Assembly (NCBI GenBank): GCA_902791865.1
Contig: CADAXK010000004.1
Coordinates: 124,001-188,000 of the forward strand
DNA length: 64,000 nt
Direction of reading: 5' to 3'
From: an uncultured Bacteroidia bacterium
Lineage (GTDB): Bacteria > Bacteroidota > Bacteroidia > Bacteroidales > ML635J-15
In this document: positions 19,201 to 27,201 of the stretch, one piece after another
How the letters are laid out: every line of letters begins with the position of its first letter
How positions within the stretch are numbered: position 1 is the first letter of the stretch
Made by a program: the position numbers and the translations under genes
Notes under the pieces: generated by a model
What the model was told of the DNA's origin: nothing
The model's database searches: none
The model's input: the letters and a program-made list of their open reading frames with translations, nothing else

Positions 19201-20052
19201 TTACCTAAGCCTCAATCTTTTGCCAATGCTAAGGATTGAGGTTTCTTTTATGCCATTCAAATCGCAAATCTGCTTCACCGAAACATGGTACTTGCGAGCA
19301 ATGGCGGAGAGTGTATCGCCCGACTTAACTACATGATACTGCGAGTTATCCACAAACTTCATATAGTCGAAATTGCTCGCATAAATCGGAATTCTGTCGG
19401 CAATCAAAGCACCAGTCTGCACATTAAATACAAGTTCCGGGTCGAAGGCATTGTCCTTCAGACGAGTCTCGAAATGCAGATGGTTCGATGTCTTTCCGCC
19501 AACGCCAAGGATTTCGCCAGCATTGACTTTCTGGTTGACCTTGCATTTTACATCGTCGAGGTGAGCATATACGGTTTCGAGTCCGTTGTAATGTCTGACA
19601 ACCACAGCGTTACCATATTTTGAACCGCTCCATCCTGCGAAACGCACAATGCCGTCGAAGGCTACGACTACAGCATCGCCAGAATTAAGAGCAATGTCAA
19701 TTCCCGTGTGCATCTTTCCGCTGCGCATACCAAAACTCGAAACCACCTTTCCTTTTGCAGGGAAACTTGAAGCAGCATTGCCAAAGTCGATGACACTCGC
19801 ATCTATTGTTCGTGCGTAATCGGGATTTTGGGCATACACCGAGGTTGTCACCCAGTTTTCGGCCTTAATGTCTGTCGTATCGATTGTTGCTGATTTTACA
19901 TCTGTTTGTATTTCAATGTATTGCCAAGTCTTATCATCGAATATTACTACCGACAGGTTGCCACGCGAAATGGTATCGACGGCTATTTTTGCCTGCGAAA
20001 ACGACAGTGTGCAGACAGCGCATAATGCAATTGCAAGCGATATTCTTTTCAT
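19201..20052 (-). CDS. Secreted M23 peptidase with C-terminal LysM domain
   Basis: A 283-aa protein with signal peptide (1-20, ending SFSQ). An M23/LytM domain occupies about residues 98-212, with zinc motif H115-TGI-D119 and catalytic H191-L-H193. The C-terminal ~48 residues (YHVVKSGDTLSAIARKYHVSV...) are one LysM murein-binding domain. It should cleave or remodel peptidoglycan in the periplasm. The minus-strand promoter box TACTTTTG (20057-20064) stands four bases before the ATG, the same arrangement as the other M23 gene at 102. Confidence 0.92.
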   Translation of the reverse strand: MKRISLAIALCAVCTLSFSQAKIAVDTISRGNLSVVIFDDKTWQYIEIQTDVKSATIDTTDIKAENWVTTSVYAQNPDYARTIDASVIDFGNAASSFPAKGKVVSSFGMRSGKMHTGIDIALNSGDAVVVAFDGIVRFAGWSGSKYGNAVVVRHYNGLETVYAHLDDVKCKVNQKVNAGEILGVGGKTSNHLHFETRLKDNAFDPELVFNVQTGALIADRIPIYASNFDYMKFVDNSQYHVVKSGDTLSAIARKYHVSVKQICDLNGIKETSILSIGKRLRLR

Positions 20053-20056
20053 ACTG

Positions 20057-20064
20057 CAAAAGTA
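20057..20064 (-). promoter_or_regulatory. -7 promoter box of the LysM/M23 peptidase
   Basis: On the minus strand TACTTTTG fits TAnnTTTG, with only CAGT between it and the ATG at 20052. This suggests a leaderless or near-leaderless mRNA. Confidence 0.45.
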
Positions 20065-20446
20065 GGGAATTCTAACGAGAGGAAAAGTTTTTTTGAAAAA
20101 TGTTTGTCGTTCCGCTCAAACCACGAAGGCTTTTACTTGTTATTCGCTTCTTCTGATTGATTTTTACGCTTCTTTCACGGTCATTCCGTAAAGTAGAACG
20201 AACAGCATAAGGAACGTTGCTTGTGAGTTCACTTATACGGCACCTTTAGCTCGGCGTAGCCAATCTCCTTTTGCGTACTATTAGGAGATTGCGGATAACC
20301 GTCTTCACAACGCTCCTCATCCAGTATCGCGTGTTCCGACTGGTTTCAGCAATGACAGAAAACACCAGCCAAGGCGGCAATCAAGGTATACTCCGCTATG
20401 CTTCGTATTTGCTTAAAAAGTTGTGGAATGAGTACAAGGCAAAACC
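20065..20446. repeat. Gene-free stretch with a decayed dispersed repeat
   Basis: About 380 nt without a credible gene. A hairpin AATCTCCT...AGGAGATT lies at about 20261-20290. The text around it (GGAGATTGCGG... to ...GCAATGACA) looks like a degraded form of the intergenic repeats common in many bacterial genomes that begin near GGAGATTGC and end near GCAATGAC. A 90-codon frame here (20271-20543) runs into the end of the neighbouring gene and has no protein-like features. No terminal repeats or transposase were seen. Confidence 0.35.
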
Positions 20447-21742
20447 CTATTCCACTACAAACTTATATCCTACACCATTGATTCTCAAGACATACATTTC
20501 TTGCTTCAACTGCGAAACATCGATCTCACTGCCCGAAACATAACCGCTATCTAGCAAACGTCCTTCAATGGAATAAATCTCGTAATCGCCAACCACATCC
20601 GCGTTGAACTGGATTTTTCCATTGGTAACAGGATTTGTGAAAGAGAGATTTTCTGATTGGGCATCATCAATTCCACCCAAATTACAATAATACATATCTT
20701 CACATCTAGTGAAACTACAATTATCACGATAAATAGTCACACAAATATTCGCCGTATCATTAGAATATTCAAGGAAATCTCTAATACTAATTATCAAATG
20801 CGCATACCCCATCCAAACATCTAAATCATTTGGTAAAAAAGTATATGAAACTCCATTGCTAGAAGTCAATACACATGAATCAATATTTGCAGGTGTATAT
20901 ACTTGCACATAATCCGCCCCTATGGTTTTAGCAGGCATCATTACCTCAAAATAAACATACAATGATTCGTCCATATTACATTCAGACCAATTACTTGACA
21001 TCGCATTTTGAGCCGCATATTGTAAAAGATTTGCAACATTCCAGTCAATATTTTCTGGAATATAAATCCAATTGTCATACAAATCCAGACCCTGAAATAG
21101 TATGCTTCTAAAAGTCATTGCTGCCAAATAAGTTCCCTCTACCGATGGATGACTTCCATCAGACTGGTAAAGGTTGATTTCGGGATAATGGTCGCGGACA
21201 TACTTCCAAGCCAAACCAACTGGCACCGCGATGGCATTGTTGTCCTCAGCCATCTGCACATAGCTTTCGCGCAGACGCTGCTGCATACCATCGTATGTAC
21301 ACAATGGCGTATAGTTAGCACAATTATCTTGGTCGCCGTTTTCGCGACCCCAAGTCATAAAGAACAATATCTGTGTACACGAATCGTTGGCTCGTATCGA
21401 ATCGCACAACTGCTTTGCATACGGATAGCACTCCGCCTCGACATGCGACGGTGGAAATGCCGGCAACTGGCTCTGCTCCTGCAGCACAACATAGTCCCAC
21501 GCACGCGACCTAATACGCTCAAAAGTTTCCGAATTGTTGCAAAAATCGCTGAACTTTGCTCCACCAATAGCTAACGATTCGGTATATAAGGTATCGCCTT
21601 CCGCCAAAGCAATGTTCTTGAGCATTACATCAACACCACCATTAGAATAGGTATAGCTGTTGCCAATGAAAAGTACCGACTTCGTCTGTGCGAAACAAAT
21701 GGATGAAAGAGCAATAAGTGCTATCAGTACAATCTTCTTCAT
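20447..21742 (-). CDS. T9SS-exported SGNH/GDSL-like hydrolase (DUF4886 type)
   Basis: A 431-aa secreted protein starting MKKIVLIALIALSSICFAQ (signal peptide). Residues ~22-265 form an SGNH-hydrolase fold: block I is FIGNSYTYSNG with the likely nucleophile Ser, a later block reads LQEQSQLPAF, and the C-terminal block is SDGSHPSVEGTYLAA with the Asp-His pair. The last ~75 residues are a T9SS type A sorting domain (SFTNPVTNGKIQF, YEIYSIEGRLL, MYVLRINGVGYKFVVE). It is probably an esterase or acetyl-esterase on polysaccharides at the cell surface; the substrate is unknown. The frame opens at 21877 but the signal peptide marks 21742 as the start. Confidence 0.82.
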   Translation of the reverse strand: MKKIVLIALIALSSICFAQTKSVLFIGNSYTYSNGGVDVMLKNIALAEGDTLYTESLAIGGAKFSDFCNNSETFERIRSRAWDYVVLQEQSQLPAFPPSHVEAECYPYAKQLCDSIRANDSCTQILFFMTWGRENGDQDNCANYTPLCTYDGMQQRLRESYVQMAEDNNAIAVPVGLAWKYVRDHYPEINLYQSDGSHPSVEGTYLAAMTFRSILFQGLDLYDNWIYIPENIDWNVANLLQYAAQNAMSSNWSECNMDESLYVYFEVMMPAKTIGADYVQVYTPANIDSCVLTSSNGVSYTFLPNDLDVWMGYAHLIISIRDFLEYSNDTANICVTIYRDNCSFTRCEDMYYCNLGGIDDAQSENLSFTNPVTNGKIQFNADVVGDYEIYSIEGRLLDSGYVSGSEIDVSQLKQEMYVLRINGVGYKFVVE

Positions 21743-21765
21743 AATACATATATTTTTATTTTCGA

Positions 21766-21773
21766 CAAATATA
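21766..21773 (-). promoter_or_regulatory. -7 promoter box of the SGNH hydrolase
   Basis: On the minus strand TATATTTG matches TAnnTTTG and lies 23 nt upstream of the ATG at 21742. Confidence 0.45.
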
Positions 21774-21917
21774 ATGCATTTTACGCACCAAGCAAATATT
21801 AAAAGGATGAAATATACTAGTAGCAAAAAAAAAGTACATTTTACAACAAATGTTATATCATCCGGATGCTGAAACAAGTTCTGGATGAATGGTGCAGAAC
21901 GAGTACGCTAACCGAAA

Positions 21918-22745
21918 TTATTTCTGATACTTCCCTATATGCTTCATCGTTACGAAGAGCATCCAGTCGGGAGTATGCCTCAGCAACGGCGTTGCAAGCC
22001 AGTTGATGAAGCCCGGAGTCGAAGCCTTCTTGCCACGGAACATCTTGCGCAAAGCCTTCTTTACCAACTTTTCGGGCGTGATGCTTACCGTTAGGGCGAC
22101 AGCCAGCTTGCGCAATTTCGGCGCAAGTCCGAACAAAGCCGTATCGACAGCGCCCGGAGCCATGGCAATTATGTTAACATCGTGAGGCTTAAGCTCGTAC
22201 CAGATTGATTTTGTAAAATTGTAGATGAACGCCTTGGTGGAATTGTAGGTCTGAATGCCTGGCATAGCCATCCAGGCCGACATCGACGACATGTTAAGGA
22301 TGTAGCCTTTCTTGCGCCTTTTTCCACAAATTTTCTGAGCCTTCTCCTCCTCGGTCAACTGTCTGTTAATCATTGCCTCGCCAAACAGACGGCACATTTT
22401 TGCGACCGTCATCACATGCAGGTTGAGCATCAGCTCGATGCGCTTCATATTGGTTTCGCAGTACTGGTTGAAGAAGAAAACGCCAGCATCGTTTATCAGA
22501 ATGTCAACCACCAAGTTGTTGTCCTGACAGTATTTGAAAAGATTTTCGGCTGCATCGGTCTGACTAAGGTCGGCATAATGTGCGATAGTCTTTACGCCGT
22601 ATTCCTTTGCCAGATTGTCGGCTACCTCCTGCAACTCCTTTTCCTGATTGCTTACCAGCAGAAGGTCGGTATGGTAGTCGCGAGCCAACTGTGTTGCATA
22701 TTGCAATCCTATTCCTGAACTTGCACCTGTTACGAGAGAGAGCAT
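21918..22745 (-). CDS. SDR-family oxidoreductase (HSDH/ketoreductase-like)
   Basis: A 275-aa short-chain dehydrogenase. The cofactor motif is TGASSGIG at the extreme N-terminus, followed by ILINDAGVFFF (NNAG equivalent), catalytic Ser in ILNMSSMSAW and Tyr/Lys in TYNSTKAF. The C-terminus (TPGFINWLATPLLRHTPDW) is extended like long-chain 3-ketoacyl reductase and 17-beta-HSD-type SDRs. It shares a direction with an Old Yellow Enzyme and a steroid 5-alpha-reductase homologue, so a 3-hydroxysteroid or lipid ketone is a plausible substrate. A paralogue with the same C-terminal layout is at 38580-39386. Substrate is inferred from context only. Confidence 0.85.
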   Translation of the reverse strand: MLSLVTGASSGIGLQYATQLARDYHTDLLLVSNQEKELQEVADNLAKEYGVKTIAHYADLSQTDAAENLFKYCQDNNLVVDILINDAGVFFFNQYCETNMKRIELMLNLHVMTVAKMCRLFGEAMINRQLTEEEKAQKICGKRRKKGYILNMSSMSAWMAMPGIQTYNSTKAFIYNFTKSIWYELKPHDVNIIAMAPGAVDTALFGLAPKLRKLAVALTVSITPEKLVKKALRKMFRGKKASTPGFINWLATPLLRHTPDWMLFVTMKHIGKYQK

Positions 22746-22756
22746 GATTTATGTTT

Positions 22757-24385
22757 TTAATTCTGGATCATTTTAAGAATATTTAAAGGCTCTGGGAGAA
22801 TTTTTACACCATCAATAGTTTCTCCTTTAGTAAAGATATTATCCCAATATGCATAATTTTGTTTTCCTCCAAAAATTGTATTAGAAAACTCTGTACTTTT
22901 CCACATCGGCAATTCTGACAAGTTCTTTATGAAATTGGTAATATTTAACCAAAGTTGATCAGGCAATTTTTCTTGGAACCAATTTTTGCGTCCTGCTGTC
23001 AGCGTCCCCATAGTTGCATAATATGTAGTTATAACTGAAAGCACAAACTTAAGCCATGAATATATAATTTCCTCTTTCATCATTCTATATCCGACAACAT
23101 GATCCCAATTTATTTTTTCACCATTCTTTATTTTATCCTCAATCCTTGATGTTCCTATTTCTGGATCAAACTTATCAATTAGAATTACATCCGCTATTAT
23201 GTTCATTAAATGAACTAGTTGCTCCTTTTCAAGTTCTCTTGGATTTAATCCTTCCGCCAACCTATAATCTAACTTCGTTTCCAATGGTTCGTTGGAAATA
23301 AAAAAAGAATAAAATGTTTTCTCAACTGTTGAATACGACAAAGGTTTCTCTTTGCCTTTGCCTGCCATATCCAAATATTCTCTTAGTTTATTGTCTTCAT
23401 GATATGTAACTGAATCTTTTACAGAATCAATTATGTATCGTTTCATTTGTGACGATTCTCCCTTGAAATAATTTATAAGATCTTTTTCTGAAAACGAATA
23501 ATCATCACTATTTCTCATCGTCTTTTCTTGATATTGCCTAACTCTATCTTGATAAAATTGACTACCAAGATGACGCTGAACAGACTTGCCAAAGGCAACT
23601 TGTTTCAATGTTGTGCCTGCATTATAGTTTGTTTCTGTAAGGCGTTCTTTATTAGGATCAATAAAGATTCTAACTGGTATTTCTTTTACCCCCAACATTA
23701 TTTGAGCAGCAGCTTTATGCTGACCATCAAATAACTTTACTTCCGTTTCATTTTTGTCATTATCATTAGTTTCAATATAACCTAATGATATATGTAATTG
23801 AGGATTACCTTTATAAAATTCTGCTAGTAATTTTGAAACATTATCTCCAATTGAGCGCGGATTTATTTTATCATCATGATATATATATTGAATTGGTAAT
23901 GTCGCAAAAAAATACTTCTCTTTACATAATTTATCTTCATATATTGGCAATTTAATAATATCACAATTACCTATTTCAGGAAAAGAAATACAAATTTCAT
24001 TGCCATTTATGTTATAATGTAATTTCTGATTACCACCTCCATTTTGCAATAAAACATCAGTCAAATTAGGATAACGATTACTTGTTTTGAGAAGAGAGTC
24101 AGAATATTCTTTAAATTTCCATATTATTCTAGCCAAATTTAAATCTGCAGCTTGCTTCATTCTATTGGCGGATGCAAAAGTTAATGCCATATTTGATTTT
24201 TCATCTTTACCGCCATTGGCTAATGGTTTTACATGATCAATGTCCAATTCATTCTTGTGAAGAGCCAAATCAATCTGTTTGCCAGAAATAAAGCATCTTC
24301 CTCCTTGTATATTATAAAGCTCTTTTATCAAGTTATCTCTCTCCTCTGCAGAAAGACTTGCTAAATATGCAGAATGCGCAGCCAT
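22757..24385 (-). CDS. HNH nuclease fused to a ParB-like DGQHR domain
   Basis: A 542-aa protein. Residues ~20-85 form an HNH-type nuclease fold: C31 in GGRCFISGK, D50-H51 in LDIDHVKPL, N65 and N74. The usual second zinc CxxC is missing and the third H is replaced by N. Residues ~150-260 include the DGQHK motif (220-224) in the context VKLFDGQHKAAAQIMLGVKE, typical of ParB/Srx-like DGQHR proteins such as DndB. The C-terminal half is helical and unassigned. It is much more AT-rich than its neighbours and lies between an SDR and an oxidoreductase, both co-directional, which suggests recent insertion. A defence or DNA-modification role is possible but unproven. The start at 24385 follows the neighbour's stop by 19 nt; the frame extends to 24496 inside that gene. 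Confidence 0.75.
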   Translation of the reverse strand: MAAHSAYLASLSAEERDNLIKELYNIQGGRCFISGKQIDLALHKNELDIDHVKPLANGGKDEKSNMALTFASANRMKQAADLNLARIIWKFKEYSDSLLKTSNRYPNLTDVLLQNGGGNQKLHYNINGNEICISFPEIGNCDIIKLPIYEDKLCKEKYFFATLPIQYIYHDDKINPRSIGDNVSKLLAEFYKGNPQLHISLGYIETNDNDKNETEVKLFDGQHKAAAQIMLGVKEIPVRIFIDPNKERLTETNYNAGTTLKQVAFGKSVQRHLGSQFYQDRVRQYQEKTMRNSDDYSFSEKDLINYFKGESSQMKRYIIDSVKDSVTYHEDNKLREYLDMAGKGKEKPLSYSTVEKTFYSFFISNEPLETKLDYRLAEGLNPRELEKEQLVHLMNIIADVILIDKFDPEIGTSRIEDKIKNGEKINWDHVVGYRMMKEEIIYSWLKFVLSVITTYYATMGTLTAGRKNWFQEKLPDQLWLNITNFIKNLSELPMWKSTEFSNTIFGGKQNYAYWDNIFTKGETIDGVKILPEPLNILKMIQN

Positions 24386-24404
24386 AACAATTATATATTT
24401 TTTC

Positions 24405-25676
24405 TTATTTCTTACTTTCTTCAATCGATTTCTTTGCCTTTGCTTCGAGTTTCTTGATTTCCTTCTGCAAGTTCTTTGGAATTGACTCGCCATCACGCAT
24501 AACGCACTCGTGGCACTTCATATCAAGCGTGTACATACGGCCTACGCAGTAGTTGGAACGACCGCAACCTGCATGATAGTTGATGTTTTCCTCAACATGC
24601 TTTACAAAATCGGGATCCTTGATGAGCACATGTGCCAGTTGGAAAAGTTCAAAGCCTTCATCCATGATTCTCTGGCAGTTTGCACCCGACTGCACACCAC
24701 CGACATAAATCAGCGGCACATCCTTGATTTCCTTCTGGAAAATCTTGGCTTTCTCCATGAAATACAATTCCTTGAACGGCGAAGTAGGTGTCATTATCGG
24801 ACCTACACCCGGAATATGCAGTGCTGCCTTGAGCCACCACATCGACTTCGGCATATAGTGGGCCATAGTCTTGAGCGGCATTGCACCGCCAAGAATCGTC
24901 ATAGGCGAAGCGCTTACAGTACCGCCCGACAACACTATGCCGTGAACCTTGTGTTTTGCGATTTCCTTAGCAACCTTGATGCCTTCCTCGATGGTTACAC
25001 CTCGCCAGCAGTCGTCCCACATGTTGGTCTTAACAACAACTGCCATATCGTCCTTTGCGTGAAGCATAACCTCGTCGAGAATTTCATTCAAGAAACGAAC
25101 ACGGTTCTCGAACGAACCTCCGTACTCATCGTGACGATGGTTGGTGCGTTTGCCAATGAACTGCGAAATAAGGTAAGAATGTCCTGCGTGAATCTCAACG
25201 CAGTCGAAGCCAGCCTCGCGGCAGAAATCAACAGCCTTGCCGAAGTTCTTTACAAGTTGTTTGATTTCCTCCACTTTCAGACGGCGGTGGAAAGTCGGCG
25301 AATACAAGTTGAAGCCGTTGGATGCGCTTACAGGCATACAGTGGCAGGTTGCACGGTGAGTCATATTTCCGCAGTGACCGAGCTGGATGCTGGCCTTTGC
25401 GCCTTCAGCGTGGATAGCGGCAGTAAGTTCGCGCAATGCAGGAAGGCTTTCCTCGCGCACATATATCTGTCCGTTGAACGAAACGCCGGAAATATCGACA
25501 GCGCAGTAAGCCACGGTTGTCATTCCGACGCCACCGCGTGCTACGCTAACGTGGTAGTCCATCAATTCTTTTGTCGGCATGTTGTCGCGTGCCATGTTCT
25601 CGAAAGCCGCCGAGCGGATGAAGCGGTTACGCAATGTTATGGGGCCGAGTTGGTAAGGGGTGAATAATTTATTCAT
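24405..25676 (-). CDS. NADH:flavin oxidoreductase (Old Yellow Enzyme family)
   Basis: A 423-aa FMN-dependent TIM-barrel enzyme. The N-terminus reads MNKLFTPYQLGPITLRNRFIRSA. The central block GHSYLISQFIGKRTNHRHDEYGGSFENR is the OYE/2,4-dienoyl-CoA reductase signature. The C-terminal ~60 residues add several cysteines (HAGCGRSNYC, MKCHECV) that could bind a metal or cluster, but there is no separate FAD domain as in full-length dienoyl-CoA reductase. Such enzymes reduce activated C=C bonds; the 5-beta-reductases acting on 3-oxo-delta4 steroids belong here. The frame opens at 25718, but MNKLF at 25676 is the natural start. Together with the 5-alpha-reductase homologue and the SDR it suggests steroid A-ring reduction. 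Confidence 0.88.
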   Translation of the reverse strand: MNKLFTPYQLGPITLRNRFIRSAAFENMARDNMPTKELMDYHVSVARGGVGMTTVAYCAVDISGVSFNGQIYVREESLPALRELTAAIHAEGAKASIQLGHCGNMTHRATCHCMPVSASNGFNLYSPTFHRRLKVEEIKQLVKNFGKAVDFCREAGFDCVEIHAGHSYLISQFIGKRTNHRHDEYGGSFENRVRFLNEILDEVMLHAKDDMAVVVKTNMWDDCWRGVTIEEGIKVAKEIAKHKVHGIVLSGGTVSASPMTILGGAMPLKTMAHYMPKSMWWLKAALHIPGVGPIMTPTSPFKELYFMEKAKIFQKEIKDVPLIYVGGVQSGANCQRIMDEGFELFQLAHVLIKDPDFVKHVEENINYHAGCGRSNYCVGRMYTLDMKCHECVMRDGESIPKNLQKEIKKLEAKAKKSIEESKK

Positions 25677-25747
25677 TATTTGATAATTTGATGAATCGAT
25701 AATTTGACTATTTGTCAATTCAATAATTTGATAATTCGATGATTTGA
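25677..25747. repeat. AT-rich tandem-like intergenic repeat
   Basis: Seventy nt made of imperfect copies of TTTGATAATTCGATGATTTGAC-like blocks: TTTGATAATTTGATGAATCG, TTTGATAATTCGATGATTTG and related forms. Similar low-complexity spacers occur at 26138-26176 and 28451-28512. Confidence 0.6.
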
Positions 25748-26137
25748 CTATTTAAATTTATTTCCTGAAAAATTACTGTTCTTTAGATACTTTATAAAAT
25801 TAAAGATTCCTGTAGATATCTTAAAAGAATCTTCTTTTAACTTATTAAATTCATCTTCGGTAATATAATTCCAATCTTTTGCACGGATTAATTGACTACG
25901 CAATTCGCCACAAGAGCCTTTTGCAATAAATAAGAACTGTATAAACTCCTTGTTACCTTCTCTTTCAAAACCTTCCGCGATATTATCCATTATTGACCCG
26001 GCAGCAGCCTTGATTTGAGAACAAAAACGAAAATCATTCCTAAAATCATCATGGCATGTAATTTCATATACACTCATACAAATGTCACTAGCTTGTTTCC
26101 AAATATCTAATTCTTCAAAAGTAGAAACCGTTGCCAT
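25748..26137 (-). CDS. Four-helix-bundle protein (23S rRNA intervening-sequence type)
   Basis: A 129-aa, mostly helical protein: FEELDIWKQASDICMSVYEIT at the start, then IKAAAGSIMDNIAEGFERE and FIQFLFIAKGSCGELRSQL, which are hallmarks of the S23/four-helix-bundle family first described from rRNA intervening sequences but common as stand-alone genes in Bacteroidota. Function unknown. It sits between the steroid-reductase homologue and the Old Yellow Enzyme, bounded on both sides by AT-rich repeat spacers, which suggests it was acquired as a small cassette. Confidence 0.88.
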   Translation of the reverse strand: MATVSTFEELDIWKQASDICMSVYEITCHDDFRNDFRFCSQIKAAAGSIMDNIAEGFEREGNKEFIQFLFIAKGSCGELRSQLIRAKDWNYITEDEFNKLKEDSFKISTGIFNFIKYLKNSNFSGNKFK

Positions 26138-26176
26138 AAATCTTCAAATTTTCAAATCTTCAAATCTTCAAATCTT
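26138..26176. repeat. Short tandem repeat of a 9-nt AAATCTTCA unit
   Basis: Four to five imperfect copies of AAATCTTCA lie between two minus-strand genes. Confidence 0.7.
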
Positions 26177-26977
26177 CTAATACACAAAAGGTATTATTCT
26201 CTTCAGTTTCTTCCTGTCAAATTCATCCGGAAATTCCTTCTCATACTTGTGATAGATTGAGTTTGCTCTCGGCACAAGGTTGCAGCACGAGAACCAGAAG
26301 AACAAGGCTCCTGCCCACGAATAGGTAAGGATTGCAAAGCCGAGCCATTCGGTAATTTCGCCAAAATAGTTGGCGCTGGTGACATACCTATACATACCTT
26401 TCTTTGGAAGATAATGGTTGGTATCGCCGGGCTTGCGCAGATGGCGGATAACATGGTCGGAATTCAAGTTGATGAACATTCCGGTAAAGAAAATGATAGT
26501 TCCTGCGATAAACTGCCAGCTCGTGAGCCAATCGGTAGAATACAGCACGCTATATGTTGGATTTGCAGGTGCAAGATGGAACAGCCAGTAGCCTTGGATA
26601 TAGCCGTTTATAAGGTTCCAGATTACCGACATTGCCATTATCGCAATCGGCATCTTCGACTTGCCCTTGAGCAAGAACGGGAAAATGAACGAACGCTGGA
26701 AATAGTGCAGTTCGAAGAACAGGAAGAACAACAGGTACGGTACATTGTACTTGATTTCGGGTGCGGCAGTCCACCAAAGGTATAGCACTATAAAAAATAC
26801 AGGGCACTCCATCAGCATCCACCCCCACTTGTTGGGCATTGCTGGTCCCCATTTTGCTGAAATCATCTTGCCGTAACCAGCATCAACAAAGTAAAGCGAA
26901 ACGAACACAACCAAACCAACGACTGCCATGATAATCAGCATCGTATTGAAAAATTCGGGCGTAAATATAGCTTCCAT
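26177..26977 (-). CDS. Steroid 5-alpha-reductase family membrane enzyme
   Basis: A 266-aa integral membrane protein with about six to seven hydrophobic segments. The C-terminal catalytic region matches 3-oxo-5-alpha-steroid 4-dehydrogenases: NHYLPKKGMYRYVTSANYFGEITEWLGFAI, then RANSIYHKYEKEFPDEF and a basic tail. These enzymes reduce the delta-4 double bond of 3-oxo steroids with NADPH; some bacterial relatives act on other polyprenoid or fatty substrates. It leads a minus-strand run that contains an Old Yellow Enzyme and an SDR, the same three enzyme types reported for bile-acid and steroid A-ring reduction in gut Bacteroidales. Family call is firm, substrate is inferred. Confidence 0.88.
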   Translation of the reverse strand: MEAIFTPEFFNTMLIIMAVVGLVVFVSLYFVDAGYGKMISAKWGPAMPNKWGWMLMECPVFFIVLYLWWTAAPEIKYNVPYLLFFLFFELHYFQRSFIFPFLLKGKSKMPIAIMAMSVIWNLINGYIQGYWLFHLAPANPTYSVLYSTDWLTSWQFIAGTIIFFTGMFINLNSDHVIRHLRKPGDTNHYLPKKGMYRYVTSANYFGEITEWLGFAILTYSWAGALFFWFSCCNLVPRANSIYHKYEKEFPDEFDRKKLKRIIPFVY

Positions 26978-27146
26978 CCTATTTTCTCCTAACTAAAAAA
27001 GTTCGCAAGTTTATAAAAAAAATGCCAAACGGATAGTTTTTTAACAGGAAAGGCAGCATAAATATGAACATATTTATACACAAAAACCAACTCAAAATTC
27101 GCACAAAATAATTTCACAAAAATAAAATTGGCTCAAATAAAAATCT

Positions 27147-27154
27147 TATCTTTG
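27147..27154 (+). promoter_or_regulatory. -7 promoter box of gcvT
   Basis: TATCTTTG is an exact TAnnTTTG match, 47 nt before the gcvT ATG. The upstream 200 nt are AT-rich, and no glycine riboswitch-like pair of aptamers was recognised. Confidence 0.55.
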
Positions 27155-27201
27155 CACCAAATTTTTCAAAAAATTCATTAAAAACTTAAAGACATAACAT
27201 A

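Noticed and set aside
20271..20543. 90-codon plus-strand frame in the spacer after the LysM/M23 gene
   Set aside because: It overlaps the end of the SGNH hydrolase gene, has no start context, and its sequence resembles a decayed intergenic repeat.
24510..25667. Long open frame (385 codons) on the plus strand opposite the Old Yellow Enzyme
   Set aside because: It is antisense to a gene with clear OYE motifs; its translation is rich in Cys, His and Arg and shows no family motif.
26978..27201. Possible glycine riboswitch before gcvT
   Set aside because: No pair of conserved aptamer cores was visible, and the leader from the promoter box to the ATG is only about 45 nt, too short.
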